Assembly: GCF_006716485.1 (NCBI RefSeq)
Contig: NZ_VFPD01000002.1
Coordinates: 674,496-738,495 of the forward strand
Direction of reading: 5' to 3'
DNA length: 64,000 nt
Source of the DNA: Chryseobacterium aquifrigidense
GTDB lineage: Bacteria > Bacteroidota > Bacteroidia > Flavobacteriales > Weeksellaceae
Part shown: positions 27,278 to 35,606 of the stretch, piece by piece
How the letters are laid out: each line of letters begins with the position of its first letter
Numbering within the stretch: position 1 is the first letter of the stretch
Translations under genes and position numbers: made by a program
The notes under the pieces: generated by a model
Seen by the model: only the letters and a program-made list of their open reading frames with translations
What the model was told of the DNA's origin: nothing
Databases searched by the model: none

Positions 27278-27556
27278 ATGGCAAGATCACTTAAGAAAGG
27301 ACCGTTCATTCATCATACTTTAGATAAGAAGGTTCAGGCAAATATAGAGTCTGGTAAGAAGACAGTTATCAAAACTTGGTCTAGAGCATCTATGATCTCT
27401 CCGGACTTCGTAGGACAAACTATTGCAGTACACAACGGGAAATCTTTTATCCCGGTTTATGTTACAGAAAACATGGTTGGTCACAAGTTAGGCGAATTTT
27501 CTCCAACAAGATCTTTCAGAGGTCATGGTGGTAACAAAAACAAAGGAAGCAGATAA
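27278..27556 (+). CDS. rpsS: 30S ribosomal protein S19
   Basis: A 30S head protein that pairs with S13. 92 residues, starting ARSLKKGPFIHHTLDKKV, with TWSRASMISPDFVGQTIAVH and GHKLGEFSPTRSFRGHGG. It follows rplB by 2 bp. Confidence 0.97.
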   Translation: MARSLKKGPFIHHTLDKKVQANIESGKKTVIKTWSRASMISPDFVGQTIAVHNGKSFIPVYVTENMVGHKLGEFSPTRSFRGHGGNKNKGSR

Positions 27557-27558
27557 TC

Positions 27559-27957
27559 ATGGGATCAAGAAAACAAGATAGTTCAATCGCAAGAAAAGAA
27601 GCTAACAAAGATGTTGTAAAAGCTTCATTAAATAATTGCCCGTCTTCTCCAAGAAAAATGAGATTAGTTGCTGATATCATTAGAGGAGAGCAGGTAGACA
27701 AAGCACTTTATATCCTAAAATATTCTAAGAAAGATGCTTCTAACAAGTTAGAAAAATTACTTCTTTCTGCTATGGCTAACTGGCAAGTGAAAAACGAAGG
27801 TGCTGACATCGAGGAAGCAAACCTTATCGTTAAAGAAATATTTGTGGATAGTGCAAGACAATTGAAGAGACTAAGACCAGCTCCACAAGGTAGAGGGTAT
27901 AGAATCAGAAAAAGATCTAACCACGTTACATTAATCTTAGGTAACAAAGAAAATTAA
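27559..27957 (+). CDS. rplV: 50S ribosomal protein L22
   Basis: A tunnel-lining protein that binds all 23S domains. 132 residues, about 20 longer than in E. coli because of an N-terminal extension (GSRKQDSSIARKEANKD). The core has SPRKMRLVADIIRGEQV and the beta-hairpin RLRPAPQGRGYRIRKRSNHV. Gap of 2 bp to rpsS. Confidence 0.96.
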   Translation: MGSRKQDSSIARKEANKDVVKASLNNCPSSPRKMRLVADIIRGEQVDKALYILKYSKKDASNKLEKLLLSAMANWQVKNEGADIEEANLIVKEIFVDSARQLKRLRPAPQGRGYRIRKRSNHVTLILGNKEN

Positions 27958-27964
27958 TCAAGGT

Positions 27965-28714
27965 ATGGGACAGAAGACAAATCCAATTGGTAACAGATTA
28001 GGTATCATCAGAGGATGGGATTCTAACTGGTTTGGTGGAAACGATTATGGAGACAGAATCGCTGAAGACTACAAAATCAGAAGATACCTTGAAGCTAGAT
28101 TATCTAAAGGTGGTATTTCAAAAATTTATATTGAAAGAACTTTAAAATTAGTTACAGTAACTATTACTACTGCTAGACCGGGACTTATCATCGGTAAAGG
28201 AGGTCAGGAAGTTGATAAATTGAAAGAAGAGTTGAAGAAACTTACAGGTAAGGATATTCAAATCAACATTTTCGAAATCAAAAGACCTGAATTAGACGCT
28301 GTACTAGTTGCTGATAGTATTTCTAAGCAAATTGAAAACAGAATTTCTTACAGAAGAGCTGTTAAAATGGCAATGGCAAGTACTATGAGAATGGGTGCTG
28401 AAGGTATCAAAGTTCAGATTTCTGGTAGATTAAACGGAGCTGAGATGGCAAGATCAGAATCTTTCAAAGAAGGAAGAATTCCATTGTCAACTTTCAGAGC
28501 TGATATCGATTACCACTGGGCAGAAGCTCACACTACTTACGGTAGACTAGGGGTTAAAGTTTGGATCATGAAAGGTGAAGTTTACGGTAAAAGAGAACTT
28601 TCTCCACTAGTGGGACAACAGAAAAAAGGAGGTCAGTCAGATAGAGGAAACAGAGGTGGAGACAGAGACAACAGAAGACCTAGAAAAAACAACAACAATA
28701 ACAATAATAATTAA
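27965..28714 (+). CDS. rpsC: 30S ribosomal protein S3
   Basis: An mRNA-entry protein. 249 residues. The KH domain motif GLIIGKGGQEVDKLKEEL and the second domain (MGAEGIKVQISGRLNGAEMA) are typical. The C-terminus adds a Gly/Arg/Asp-rich stretch and then eight consecutive Asn, encoded by AAC/AAT triplets; this low-complexity tail is absent in E. coli S3 and could vary in length between strains. Confidence 0.97.
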   Translation: MGQKTNPIGNRLGIIRGWDSNWFGGNDYGDRIAEDYKIRRYLEARLSKGGISKIYIERTLKLVTVTITTARPGLIIGKGGQEVDKLKEELKKLTGKDIQINIFEIKRPELDAVLVADSISKQIENRISYRRAVKMAMASTMRMGAEGIKVQISGRLNGAEMARSESFKEGRIPLSTFRADIDYHWAEAHTTYGRLGVKVWIMKGEVYGKRELSPLVGQQKKGGQSDRGNRGGDRDNRRPRKNNNNNNNN

Positions 28715-28772
28715 AATTTTAGATTAGAAATTTTGAATTTTAAATTACCGTTACTTTTTTAAAATTAAAAAA

Positions 28773-28800
28773 AATCTAAAATCTAAAATCTAAAATCTAA
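28773..28800. repeat. Four perfect copies of a 7-bp repeat in the rpsC-rplP gap
   Basis: AATCTAA is repeated four times head to tail, followed by the degenerate AATTTAG. An inverted copy (TTTTAGATT, 28717-28725) lies at the start of the same 98-bp gap, so the transcript could fold back on itself. Most other gaps in this part of the operon are under 25 bp. Confidence 0.75.
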
Positions 28801-28812
28801 AATTTAGAAATT

Positions 28813-29238
28813 ATGTTACAACCAAAAAGAACCAAATTCCGTAGAGTTCATAAGATGAAGATGAAGGGGAATGCCCAGAGAGGTAGTCAACTTGCTTACG
28901 GAACTTTTGGGATCAAAGCAACGGAAGGAGCTTGGATCACTGCAAGACAGATTGAAGCAGCTCGTATCGCTGCTACAAGATATATGAAGAGAGAAGGTCA
29001 ACTATGGATCAAAATCTTCCCAGATAAGCCAATTACTAAAAAACCAGCGGAAGTACGTATGGGTAAAGGTAAAGGTGCTGTTGAATATTGGGTAGCTGTA
29101 GTAAAACCAGGTAAAATTATGTTCGAAGTTGGAGGAGTTCCTTACGAAATTGCGAAAGAAGCTCTTAGACTTGCTGCACAAAAATTACCAGTAGTTACTA
29201 AATTCATCGTTGCTAACGATTTTGTTAAACCTCTATAA
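28813..29238 (+). CDS. rplP: 50S ribosomal protein L16
   Basis: A large-subunit protein needed for tRNA placement. 141 residues, with the start LQPKRTKFRRVHKMKMKG, the ITARQIEAARIAATRYMKR segment, and KPAEVRMGKGKGAVEYWVA, which contains the arginine hydroxylated in E. coli. It follows the repeat-bearing 98-bp gap after rpsC. Confidence 0.97.
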   Translation: MLQPKRTKFRRVHKMKMKGNAQRGSQLAYGTFGIKATEGAWITARQIEAARIAATRYMKREGQLWIKIFPDKPITKKPAEVRMGKGKGAVEYWVAVVKPGKIMFEVGGVPYEIAKEALRLAAQKLPVVTKFIVANDFVKPL

Positions 29239-29250
29239 TCTTTGAATACA

Positions 29251-29436
29251 ATGAAAAATGCTGATATTAAAAATTTAAGCGCGGGTGATATTCAAGCTCA
29301 ATTAACTGAAGCAAAAGCTCAATATTCTAAATTGAAATTGGCTCATGCAATCAGCCCAATTGAAAACCCGATTCAAATCAGAGATTTGAGAAAAACAATC
29401 GCAAGACTAAACACTGAGTTAACTAACAAACAATAA
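29251..29436 (+). CDS. rpmC: 50S ribosomal protein L29
   Basis: A small two-helix protein at the tunnel exit. 61 residues with the family pattern IKNLSAGDIQAQLTEAKAQY and IRDLRKTIARLNTE. The ATG was chosen over an upstream TTG three codons earlier. Confidence 0.95.
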   Translation: MKNADIKNLSAGDIQAQLTEAKAQYSKLKLAHAISPIENPIQIRDLRKTIARLNTELTNKQ

Positions 29437-29448
29437 TTTCATTTTACA

Positions 29449-29703
29449 ATGGATAGAAATTTAAGAAAAGAAAGAATCGGAGTGGTTTCCAGCAATAAAA
29501 TGGAAAAAACTATTGTTGTTAGTGAAACTACAAGAGTAAAGCACCCGATGTACGGTAAATTCGTTTTGAAAACGAAAAAATATACTGCACACGACGAGAA
29601 CAACGAATGCACAGAAGGTGATACTGTTTTGATCCAAGAAACTAGACCTTTGAGCAAGAGCAAGAGATGGAGATTAGTAAGAATCATTGAAAAAGCTAAG
29701 TAA
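29449..29703 (+). CDS. rpsQ: 30S ribosomal protein S17
   Basis: An early 16S-binding OB-fold protein. 84 residues with RKERIGVVSSNKMEKTIVV, HPMYGKFVLKTKKYTAHDE and the C-terminal PLSKSKRWRLVRIIEKAK. Confidence 0.96.
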   Translation: MDRNLRKERIGVVSSNKMEKTIVVSETTRVKHPMYGKFVLKTKKYTAHDENNECTEGDTVLIQETRPLSKSKRWRLVRIIEKAK

Positions 29704-29705
29704 TA

Positions 29706-30074
29706 ATGTTACAAACAGAATCAAGATTAAAAGTTGCTGATAACACAGGTGCTAAAGAAGTACTAGTGATCAGAGTTCTGGGAGGAACCAGAAGAAGATA
29801 TGCTTCAGTTGGTGATAAAATCGTTGTTACGATCAAGGATTCTACACCATCAGGAAACGCTAAAAAAGGTCAGGTATCTAAAGCTGTAGTAGTAAGAACT
29901 AAAAAAGCAGTAAGAAGAAAAGATGGTTCATACATCAAATTCGACGACAATGCTTGTGTATTACTAAACGCAGCGGGAGAAATGAGAGGAACGCGTGTTT
30001 TCGGACCAGTTGCTCGTGAGTTGAGAGACAAAGAATATATGAAAATCATTTCATTAGCTCCTGAAGTACTTTAA
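29706..30074 (+). CDS. rplN: 50S ribosomal protein L14
   Basis: An interface protein forming bridges to 16S rRNA. 122 residues, starting LQTESRLKVADNTGAKEV and ending RGTRVFGPVARELRDKEYMK; typical in every part. It follows rpsQ by 2 bp. Confidence 0.97.
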   Translation: MLQTESRLKVADNTGAKEVLVIRVLGGTRRRYASVGDKIVVTIKDSTPSGNAKKGQVSKAVVVRTKKAVRRKDGSYIKFDDNACVLLNAAGEMRGTRVFGPVARELRDKEYMKIISLAPEVL

Positions 30075-30095
30075 TTTTTAAAATTTTTAAAAGAA

Positions 30096-30422
30096 ATGTC
30101 AAAGTTAAAAATAAAAAGAGGAGATAACGTAATCATTACTACTGGTAAGAAAGATATCAAAGGTAAGACTGGTGAAGTTATTGAAGTGATCAAGAAAGAA
30201 GGTAGAGACCCAAGAGTAATCGTTGCAGGACTTAACATCGTTAAGAAACACGTTAAGCCTTCAGCTTCTAATCCTCAAGGAGGAATTACTGAAAAGGAAG
30301 CTTCTATTCATATCTCAAACGTAGCTTTAGTTGGTAAAGACGGAAAAGCTATCAAAATCGGTTACAAAATCGAAGGAGATAAGAAAGTAAGAATTAACAA
30401 AAAAACGGGTGAAACTTTATAA
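30096..30422 (+). CDS. rplX: 50S ribosomal protein L24
   Basis: An assembly initiator of the 50S subunit with a KOW domain. 108 residues: KIKRGDNVIITTGKKDIKGK, then VAGLNIVKKHVKPS and the ITEKEASIHISNVALV segment. Confidence 0.96.
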   Translation: MSKLKIKRGDNVIITTGKKDIKGKTGEVIEVIKKEGRDPRVIVAGLNIVKKHVKPSASNPQGGITEKEASIHISNVALVGKDGKAIKIGYKIEGDKKVRINKKTGETL

Positions 30423-30433
30423 TTTGAATTAAC

Positions 30434-30985
30434 ATGGAATTTATAGCAAGACCCAAAAAAGCATATAAAGAAACAATTGTTCCTGCAATGATGGAAGAAT
30501 TCGGGTACAAGTCAATCATGCAAGTACCTAGATTAGAGAAAATCGTTGTATCACAAGGTTTAGGAGATGCTACTGCAGATAAGAAAATTATTGATTATGC
30601 TGTAGAAGAATTGACAAACATCACAGGTCAGAAAGCAGTTGGTACAATCTCTAAGAAAGACGAAGCTGCATTCAAACTAAGAAAAGGTATGCCTGTAGGT
30701 GCAAAGGTAACTTTGAGAGCTCACAGAATGTATGAGTTCTTAGACAGACTTACTTCTTCTGCTTTACCACGTATCAGAGATTTCTCTGGTATCAAGGCAG
30801 ATGGTTTCGATGGTAGAGGTAACTACAACTTAGGTATTACTGAGCAAATTATCTTCCCTGAAATCGTAATTGACAAAGTGAAAAAAATCCAAGGGATGGA
30901 CATCACTTTCGTAACTACTGCGAAAACAGATAAAGAAGCTAAAGCATTATTAACTCACTTCGGTTTACCATTTAAAAAGAACTAA
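30434..30985 (+). CDS. rplE: 50S ribosomal protein L5
   Basis: A central-protuberance protein that binds 5S rRNA. 183 residues with QVPRLEKIVVSQGLGDAT, AFKLRKGMPVGAKVTLR, IRDFSGIKADGFDGRGNYN and the C-terminal DITFVTTAKTDKEAKALL. Its start overlaps nothing; 11 bp follow rplX. Confidence 0.97.
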   Translation: MEFIARPKKAYKETIVPAMMEEFGYKSIMQVPRLEKIVVSQGLGDATADKKIIDYAVEELTNITGQKAVGTISKKDEAAFKLRKGMPVGAKVTLRAHRMYEFLDRLTSSALPRIRDFSGIKADGFDGRGNYNLGITEQIIFPEIVIDKVKKIQGMDITFVTTAKTDKEAKALLTHFGLPFKKN

Positions 30986-30988
30986 GAA

Positions 30989-31258
30989 ATGGCTAAAGAA
31001 TCAATGAAAGCGCGTGAGCGCAAAAGAGAAGCACTAGTTGCTAAATACGCTGCTAAAAGACAAGCTCTTAAAGAAGCTGGTGATTACGAAGGACTTCAAA
31101 AATTGCCTAAAAATGCTTCTCCTGTAAGATTACACAACAGATGTAAACTAACAGGTAGACCAAGAGGATACATGAGAACGTTCGGTATTTCCAGAGTAAC
31201 TTTCAGAGAAATGGCAAACAACGGTCTTATCCCAGGTGTAAGAAAAGCTAGTTGGTAA
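30989..31258 (+). CDS. rpsN: 30S ribosomal protein S14, zinc-free form
   Basis: A 30S head protein. 89 residues; it has only one cysteine (HNRCKLTGRPRGYMRTFGIS), so this is the long form without the four-cysteine zinc ribbon found in the 61-residue form. It follows rplE by 3 bp and precedes a 147-bp gap with hairpins. Confidence 0.96.
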   Translation: MAKESMKARERKREALVAKYAAKRQALKEAGDYEGLQKLPKNASPVRLHNRCKLTGRPRGYMRTFGISRVTFREMANNGLIPGVRKASW

Positions 31259-31279
31259 TAATTACTAATTAAAAATCGG

Positions 31280-31355
31280 GACAATTAAGTTGTCAGGATA
31301 CTAAAGAATAAAAATATCAGACCGAAGATTTCTGACGTCTGATATTTTAATCTTC
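31280..31355 (+). promoter_or_regulatory. Paired hairpins in the rpsN-rpsH gap
   Basis: A small hairpin (GACAA / TTGTC, 31280-31294) precedes a perfect 12-bp stem (AAAATATCAGAC 31311-31322 with its complement at 31337-31348). A third pair, GAAGATT (31324-31330) with AATCTTC (31349-31355), crosses the 12-bp stem and excludes it. No T run follows, so simple termination is unlikely; a regulatory or processing role is possible. Confidence 0.5.
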
Positions 31356-31405
31356 AAGTCTTTTCAAAACTGATTGTTCTTTAACCAATAATTTATAAAA
31401 GAAAA

Positions 31406-31804
31406 ATGGTAACAGATCCAATTTCAGATTTCCTAACAAGAGTAAGGAACGCACAAAGCGCAGGCCACAAAGTGGTGGAAATTCCTGCATCGAAAATCAA
31501 AAAGGAGATTACTAAGATCTTATTTGATCAAGGGTATATCTTAAACTACAAGTTTGAAGATAACGCTGTTCAAGGAGTGATCAAAATCGCTTTAAAGTAC
31601 GATAAGCAAACCAACAAACCGGCTATCAAGTCTATCCAAAGAGCTTCTAGACCAGGTTTGAGACAGTACAAAGGTTCTACTGAACTTCCAAGAGTACTAA
31701 ACGGTTTGGGTATTTCTATCATCTCTACTTCTAAAGGAGTAATGACTGACAAGAAAGCTAGAGAAGAGAAAGTAGGCGGTGAAGTAATCTGCTATGTTTA
31801 TTAA
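31406..31804 (+). CDS. rpsH: 30S ribosomal protein S8
   Basis: A primary 16S-binding protein; in E. coli it represses the spc operon by binding its own mRNA. 132 residues, with the start TDPISDFLTRVRNAQSAGH and the C-terminus STSKGVMTDKKAREEKVGG. Preceded by the only large hairpin-bearing gap in the spc part, which is worth comparing with S8 binding sites. Confidence 0.97.
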   Translation: MVTDPISDFLTRVRNAQSAGHKVVEIPASKIKKEITKILFDQGYILNYKFEDNAVQGVIKIALKYDKQTNKPAIKSIQRASRPGLRQYKGSTELPRVLNGLGISIISTSKGVMTDKKAREEKVGGEVICYVY

Positions 31805-31821
31805 TTTTTAATCAGAGGAAA

Positions 31822-32367
31822 ATGTCAAGAATTGGTAAAGCAATTATAACAATTCCAGCTGGAGTTACAATCACTGAAAACAACGGTGTAGTAACTGTAA
31901 AAGGAGCAAAAGGAGAACTTTCTCAAGAGCTTACAGCAGGAATTACTATAGAACAAAAAGATGGTGAACTTAACGTAAACAGACCATCTGATTCTAAGCA
32001 ACACAAAGCGCTTCACGGTTTATACAGAGCGTTAATCAACAACATGATTGTTGGTGTAAATGCAGGTTTCGAAAAGAAACTTGAACTAGTAGGGGTAGGA
32101 TATAGAGCTTCACACGCAGGTCAAAAACTTGAGTTAGCTTTAGGATTCTCTCACGGTATCGTATTGGAACTTCCAAACGAAGTAAAAGTAGATACATTGA
32201 CTGAAAAAGGTAAAAACCCAATTATTACTTTAACGTCTCACGACAACCAACTTCTAGGAATGGTAGCTGCAAAGATCCGTTCTTTCAGAAAGCCTGAGCC
32301 TTACAAAGGAAAAGGTGTAAGATTCGTAGGAGAAATTGTTAGACGTAAAGCTGGTAAATCTGCTTAA
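31822..32367 (+). CDS. rplF: 50S ribosomal protein L6
   Basis: A large-subunit protein near the factor-binding site. 181 residues starting SRIGKAIITIPAGVTI, with LVGVGYRASHAGQKLELALG and the C-terminal PEPYKGKGVRFVGEIVRRKA. Confidence 0.97.
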   Translation: MSRIGKAIITIPAGVTITENNGVVTVKGAKGELSQELTAGITIEQKDGELNVNRPSDSKQHKALHGLYRALINNMIVGVNAGFEKKLELVGVGYRASHAGQKLELALGFSHGIVLELPNEVKVDTLTEKGKNPIITLTSHDNQLLGMVAAKIRSFRKPEPYKGKGVRFVGEIVRRKAGKSA

Positions 32368-32382
32368 TAAATTATAAGTATT

Positions 32383-32736
32383 ATGGCATTAAGTAAATTA
32401 GAAAAAAGAATAAGAATCAAAAGAAGAGTAAGAGGGAAAATCTCTGGATCTTCTGAATTGCCAAGATTATCTGTATACAAAAGTAATAAGGAAATTTACG
32501 CTCAGTTAATCGATGATAAAAATGGTAAAACTTTAGCATCAGCTTCTTCTAGAGAAAAAGGTGTAGACGCTAAAGGTACTAAGACTGAAGTTTCTGCTGC
32601 TGTTGGTAAAGCTATCGCTGCTAAAGCTATCGCTGCAGGAATCGAAAGTATTGTATTTGACAGAAACGGATTCGTATACCACGGTAGAGTAAAAGCTCTA
32701 GCTGATGGTGCAAGAGAAGGTGGACTTAAATTCTAA
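32383..32736 (+). CDS. rplR: 50S ribosomal protein L18
   Basis: A 5S rRNA-binding protein. 117 residues with RIRIKRRVRGKISGSSELPR, LSVYKSNKEIYAQLID and the C-terminal FDRNGFVYHGRVKALADGAR. Confidence 0.97.
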   Translation: MALSKLEKRIRIKRRVRGKISGSSELPRLSVYKSNKEIYAQLIDDKNGKTLASASSREKGVDAKGTKTEVSAAVGKAIAAKAIAAGIESIVFDRNGFVYHGRVKALADGAREGGLKF

Positions 32737-32755
32737 TCATTAAATTTCGGAAAAT

Positions 32756-33277
32756 ATGTTAGGACTAGATAATATAGAAAGAGTAAAACCGGGAGGATTA
32801 GAATTAAAAGATCGTCTCGTAGCTGTTAACAGAGTAACAAAAGTAACAAAAGGAGGTAGAGCTTTCGGATTTTCTGCTATTGTTGTAGTAGGTAACGAAG
32901 AAGGTGTTATCGGTTTCGGTTTAGGAAAATCTAAAGAGGTTGCTTCTGCAATTGCTAAAGCAGTTGAAGACGCTAAGAAAAACCTTGTGAAAGTTCCTGT
33001 AATGAACCATACTATTCCTCACCAAACTACTGCTAGATACGGTGGTGCAGATATCTTCTTAAGACCTGCTTCTCACGGTACAGGACTTATCGCCGGTGGT
33101 GCGGTAAGAGCGGTATTGGAATCAGCTGGTATTCACGATATCCTTTCAAAATCTAAAGGATCTTCTAACCCTCACAACGTAGTGAAAGCTACTTTCAAAG
33201 CGTTATTAGACATCAGAAGACCTGAAGAGATCGCTAGAATGAGAGGGATTTCTCTAAGTAAAGTGTTTAACGGTTAA
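32756..33277 (+). CDS. rpsE: 30S ribosomal protein S5
   Basis: An accuracy-related 30S protein. 173 residues. The N-terminal double-stranded-RNA-like domain carries LVAVNRVTKVTKGGRAFGFS, followed by GVIGFGLGKSKEVASAI; the C-terminal half has GTGLIAGGAVRAVLESAGI. Spectinomycin-loop residues look wild type. Confidence 0.97.
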   Translation: MLGLDNIERVKPGGLELKDRLVAVNRVTKVTKGGRAFGFSAIVVVGNEEGVIGFGLGKSKEVASAIAKAVEDAKKNLVKVPVMNHTIPHQTTARYGGADIFLRPASHGTGLIAGGAVRAVLESAGIHDILSKSKGSSNPHNVVKATFKALLDIRRPEEIARMRGISLSKVFNG

Positions 33278-33288
33278 TAATTAAAGCA

Positions 33289-33465
33289 ATGGCAACAATT
33301 AAAGTAAAGCAAGTAAGAAGCGCTATTGGTAGAACAAAAACCCAAAAGAGAACGCTTGAAGCATTAGGATTAAAAAAACTTCACCAAGTTGTAGAGCACG
33401 AAGCTACTCCTTCTATCTTAGGAATGATCGCTGCAGTAAGCCACTTACTTGAAGTTCAAAAATAA
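33289..33465 (+). CDS. rpmD: 50S ribosomal protein L30
   Basis: A 58-residue protein with the full L30 pattern: ATIKVKQVRSAIGRTKTQKR, LEALGLKKLHQVVEH and the terminal MIAAVSHLLEVQK. It lies 11 bp after rpsE and 21 bp before rplO, the conserved place in the spc operon. Confidence 0.95.
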   Translation: MATIKVKQVRSAIGRTKTQKRTLEALGLKKLHQVVEHEATPSILGMIAAVSHLLEVQK

Positions 33466-33486
33466 TTTTATAAAAGAGAAATTAAA

Positions 33487-33936
33487 ATGAATTTAAATAA
33501 CATACAACCTGCTGCAGGATCTACTTTCAACTCAAAGAGAATTGGTAGAGGTCAGGGTAGCGGAAAAGGAGGTACTTCAACAAAAGGACACAAAGGTCAG
33601 AAAGCTAGAGCTGGTTATTCTCAAAAAATCGGTTTCGAAGGTGGACAGATGCCTTTACAAAGAAGATTACCTAAATTCGGATTCAAAAACGTAAACAGAA
33701 AAGAGTTTAGAGGAGTTAACCTTGATACTATTCAAACGTTAATCGAGAACAAATCCATCACTGGAGAAATCACGAAAGAAGTTTTAGTAGCAAACGGGAT
33801 AGTTTCTAAAAACGAATTAGTGAAAATTATGGGTAGAGGAGAATTGAAATCTGCGGTTTCAATCTCTGCTGACAAATTCACTAAATCTGCTGAAGAGCTT
33901 ATTGCTAAAGCAGGTGGAAAAGCAATTACCTTATAA
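33487..33936 (+). CDS. rplO: 50S ribosomal protein L15
   Basis: A late-assembly 50S protein. 149 residues; the Gly/Lys-rich N-terminal tail (RIGRGQGSGKGGTSTKGHKG) threads into the rRNA, and the folded part has GFEGGQMPLQRRLPKFGFKN. Directly precedes secY, as usual. Confidence 0.97.
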   Translation: MNLNNIQPAAGSTFNSKRIGRGQGSGKGGTSTKGHKGQKARAGYSQKIGFEGGQMPLQRRLPKFGFKNVNRKEFRGVNLDTIQTLIENKSITGEITKEVLVANGIVSKNELVKIMGRGELKSAVSISADKFTKSAEELIAKAGGKAITL

Positions 33937-33945
33937 TACTTACTA

Positions 33946-35325
33946 ATGAAAGAATTTATACAAACACTTAAAAATATTTGGAGTCTTAAAGAACTTAGAG
34001 ATAAAATTCTCTTTACTTTAGGTATTATCCTTGTGTATAGATTCGCATCTTATATCTCGCTTCCTGCAATTAACCTTGCAGAGGTGGGAGATCTCTTAGA
34101 GCATTATAAAAATCAAGGCGGTAACAAGCAAGGAGCAGGTCTCCTTGGCTTGCTTTCGTCGTTTACGGGGGGAGCTTTCAGCCACGCTTCCGTAATGGCG
34201 TTAGGAATCATGCCTTATATTTCTGCTTCTATTATTGTTCAGTTGATGGGGATGGCTATTCCTTATCTTCAGAAGCTTCAGAAAGATGGAGAGTCAGGTA
34301 GAAATACATTGAACCAAATTACAAGATGGTTAACGATTGGAGTTTGTCTGGTACAGGCACCTTCTTACTTAACTTCTATTACTCAATTATTCTTACCGTA
34401 TGCTCAGTTCCAGTCTGCATACTATGTAGAGCCTAATTCAATCATGTTCTGGTTACCAAGTATTGTTATTTTGGTTGCCGGTTCAGTATTTGCAATGTGG
34501 CTAGGTGAAAAGATTACCGATAAAGGAATCGGAAACGGTATCTCTATCCTTATTATGGTGGGGATCCTTTCAAGATTACCTGAGGCATTCGTACAGGAGA
34601 TGGCCGTGCAGAACGGAAAAGGAGGAATGGGATCTATCATGATCCTTATTGAAGTATTATTCTGGATGTTGGTAGTTCTTTTAGCAGTAATCTTATCAGT
34701 AGCTGTTAGAAAAATTCCAATTCAGTATGTAAGCAGAGCTCAAGCAAGAGGAGGTGTAAACAGAAATCTTATGCAGGGAGCAAGACAATGGATTCCATTG
34801 AAAGTAAATGCTGCTGGTGTAATGCCGATTATCTTTGCTCAGGCATTGATGTTCGTACCAGGATTATTAACAAAATTCGATGAGTCTAATACTTTTCTTG
34901 CAGGTTTCAAGAATGTTTTTAGCTGGCAGTACAACGTATTGTTTGCGCTATTAATTATTATCTTCTCATTTTTCTATACTGCGATTACAATTCCGGTAAA
35001 CCAGATGGCTGATGACTTGAAGAGAAATGGAGGTTTAGTACCGAAAGTAAGACCCGGTAAAGAGACCGCTGATTATTTAGATGATATTTTATCAAAAATT
35101 ACCTTGCCAGGTGCAATTTTTTTATCTATCTTTGCAGTCCTTCCAGCAATTGTGCATGGAAGCTTTGTTCAGACAGATGCGTTTGCCCTATTTTTCGGGG
35201 GAACGTCACTATTAATTATGGTGGGTGTAATTTTAGATACAGTTCAACAGATTAATACATATCTGCTGAACCATCACTATGATGGCTTAATGCAGTCTAA
35301 ATTATCAAGAACGACTGGATATTAA
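33946..35325 (+). CDS. secY: Protein translocase subunit SecY
   Basis: The pore of the Sec translocon in the inner membrane. 459 residues with ten predicted helices. Recognisable parts are MPYISASIIVQLMG (helix 2), DKGIGNGISILIMVGI (helix 5), the loop QYVSRAQARGGVNRNLMQGA, and the C-terminal KLSRTTGY. It lies 9 bp after rplO. Confidence 0.97.
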   Translation: MKEFIQTLKNIWSLKELRDKILFTLGIILVYRFASYISLPAINLAEVGDLLEHYKNQGGNKQGAGLLGLLSSFTGGAFSHASVMALGIMPYISASIIVQLMGMAIPYLQKLQKDGESGRNTLNQITRWLTIGVCLVQAPSYLTSITQLFLPYAQFQSAYYVEPNSIMFWLPSIVILVAGSVFAMWLGEKITDKGIGNGISILIMVGILSRLPEAFVQEMAVQNGKGGMGSIMILIEVLFWMLVVLLAVILSVAVRKIPIQYVSRAQARGGVNRNLMQGARQWIPLKVNAAGVMPIIFAQALMFVPGLLTKFDESNTFLAGFKNVFSWQYNVLFALLIIIFSFFYTAITIPVNQMADDLKRNGGLVPKVRPGKETADYLDDILSKITLPGAIFLSIFAVLPAIVHGSFVQTDAFALFFGGTSLLIMVGVILDTVQQINTYLLNHHYDGLMQSKLSRTTGY

Positions 35326-35328
35326 TTT

Positions 35329-35544
35329 ATGGCAAAACAAAAACATATTGAACAAGATGGCGTGATCGTGGAAGCACTTTCTAACGCCATGTTCCGTGTA
35401 GAGCTGGAAAATGGGCATATCCTTATTGCTCATATCTCCGGCAAAATGAGAATGCATTATATTAAACTTTTACCTGGTGATAAGGTAAAACTAGAAATGT
35501 CTCCCTATGATTTAACTAAAGGGAGGATCACATTTAGATATTAA
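35329..35544 (+). CDS. infA: Translation initiation factor IF-1
   Basis: A 71-residue OB-fold protein (AKQKHIEQDGVIVEALSNAM, LENGHILIAHISGKMRMHY, TKGRITFRY). It follows secY by 3 bp, and precedes a 12-bp hairpin before rpmJ. Confidence 0.95.
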   Translation: MAKQKHIEQDGVIVEALSNAMFRVELENGHILIAHISGKMRMHYIKLLPGDKVKLEMSPYDLTKGRITFRY

Positions 35545-35552
35545 AACAATTA

Positions 35553-35580
35553 GCCAAATGGAATACACATTCCATTTGGC
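35553..35580 (+). promoter_or_regulatory. Perfect 12-bp hairpin between infA and rpmJ
   Basis: GCCAAATGGAAT / ATTCCATTTGGC encloses a 4-nt ACAC loop. No T run follows, and the next gene starts 27 bp later, so it may be an attenuator, a processing site or a binding site rather than a terminator. Confidence 0.6.
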
Positions 35581-35606
35581 ATTTGTAAAAAATAAATACT
35601 ATCAAA

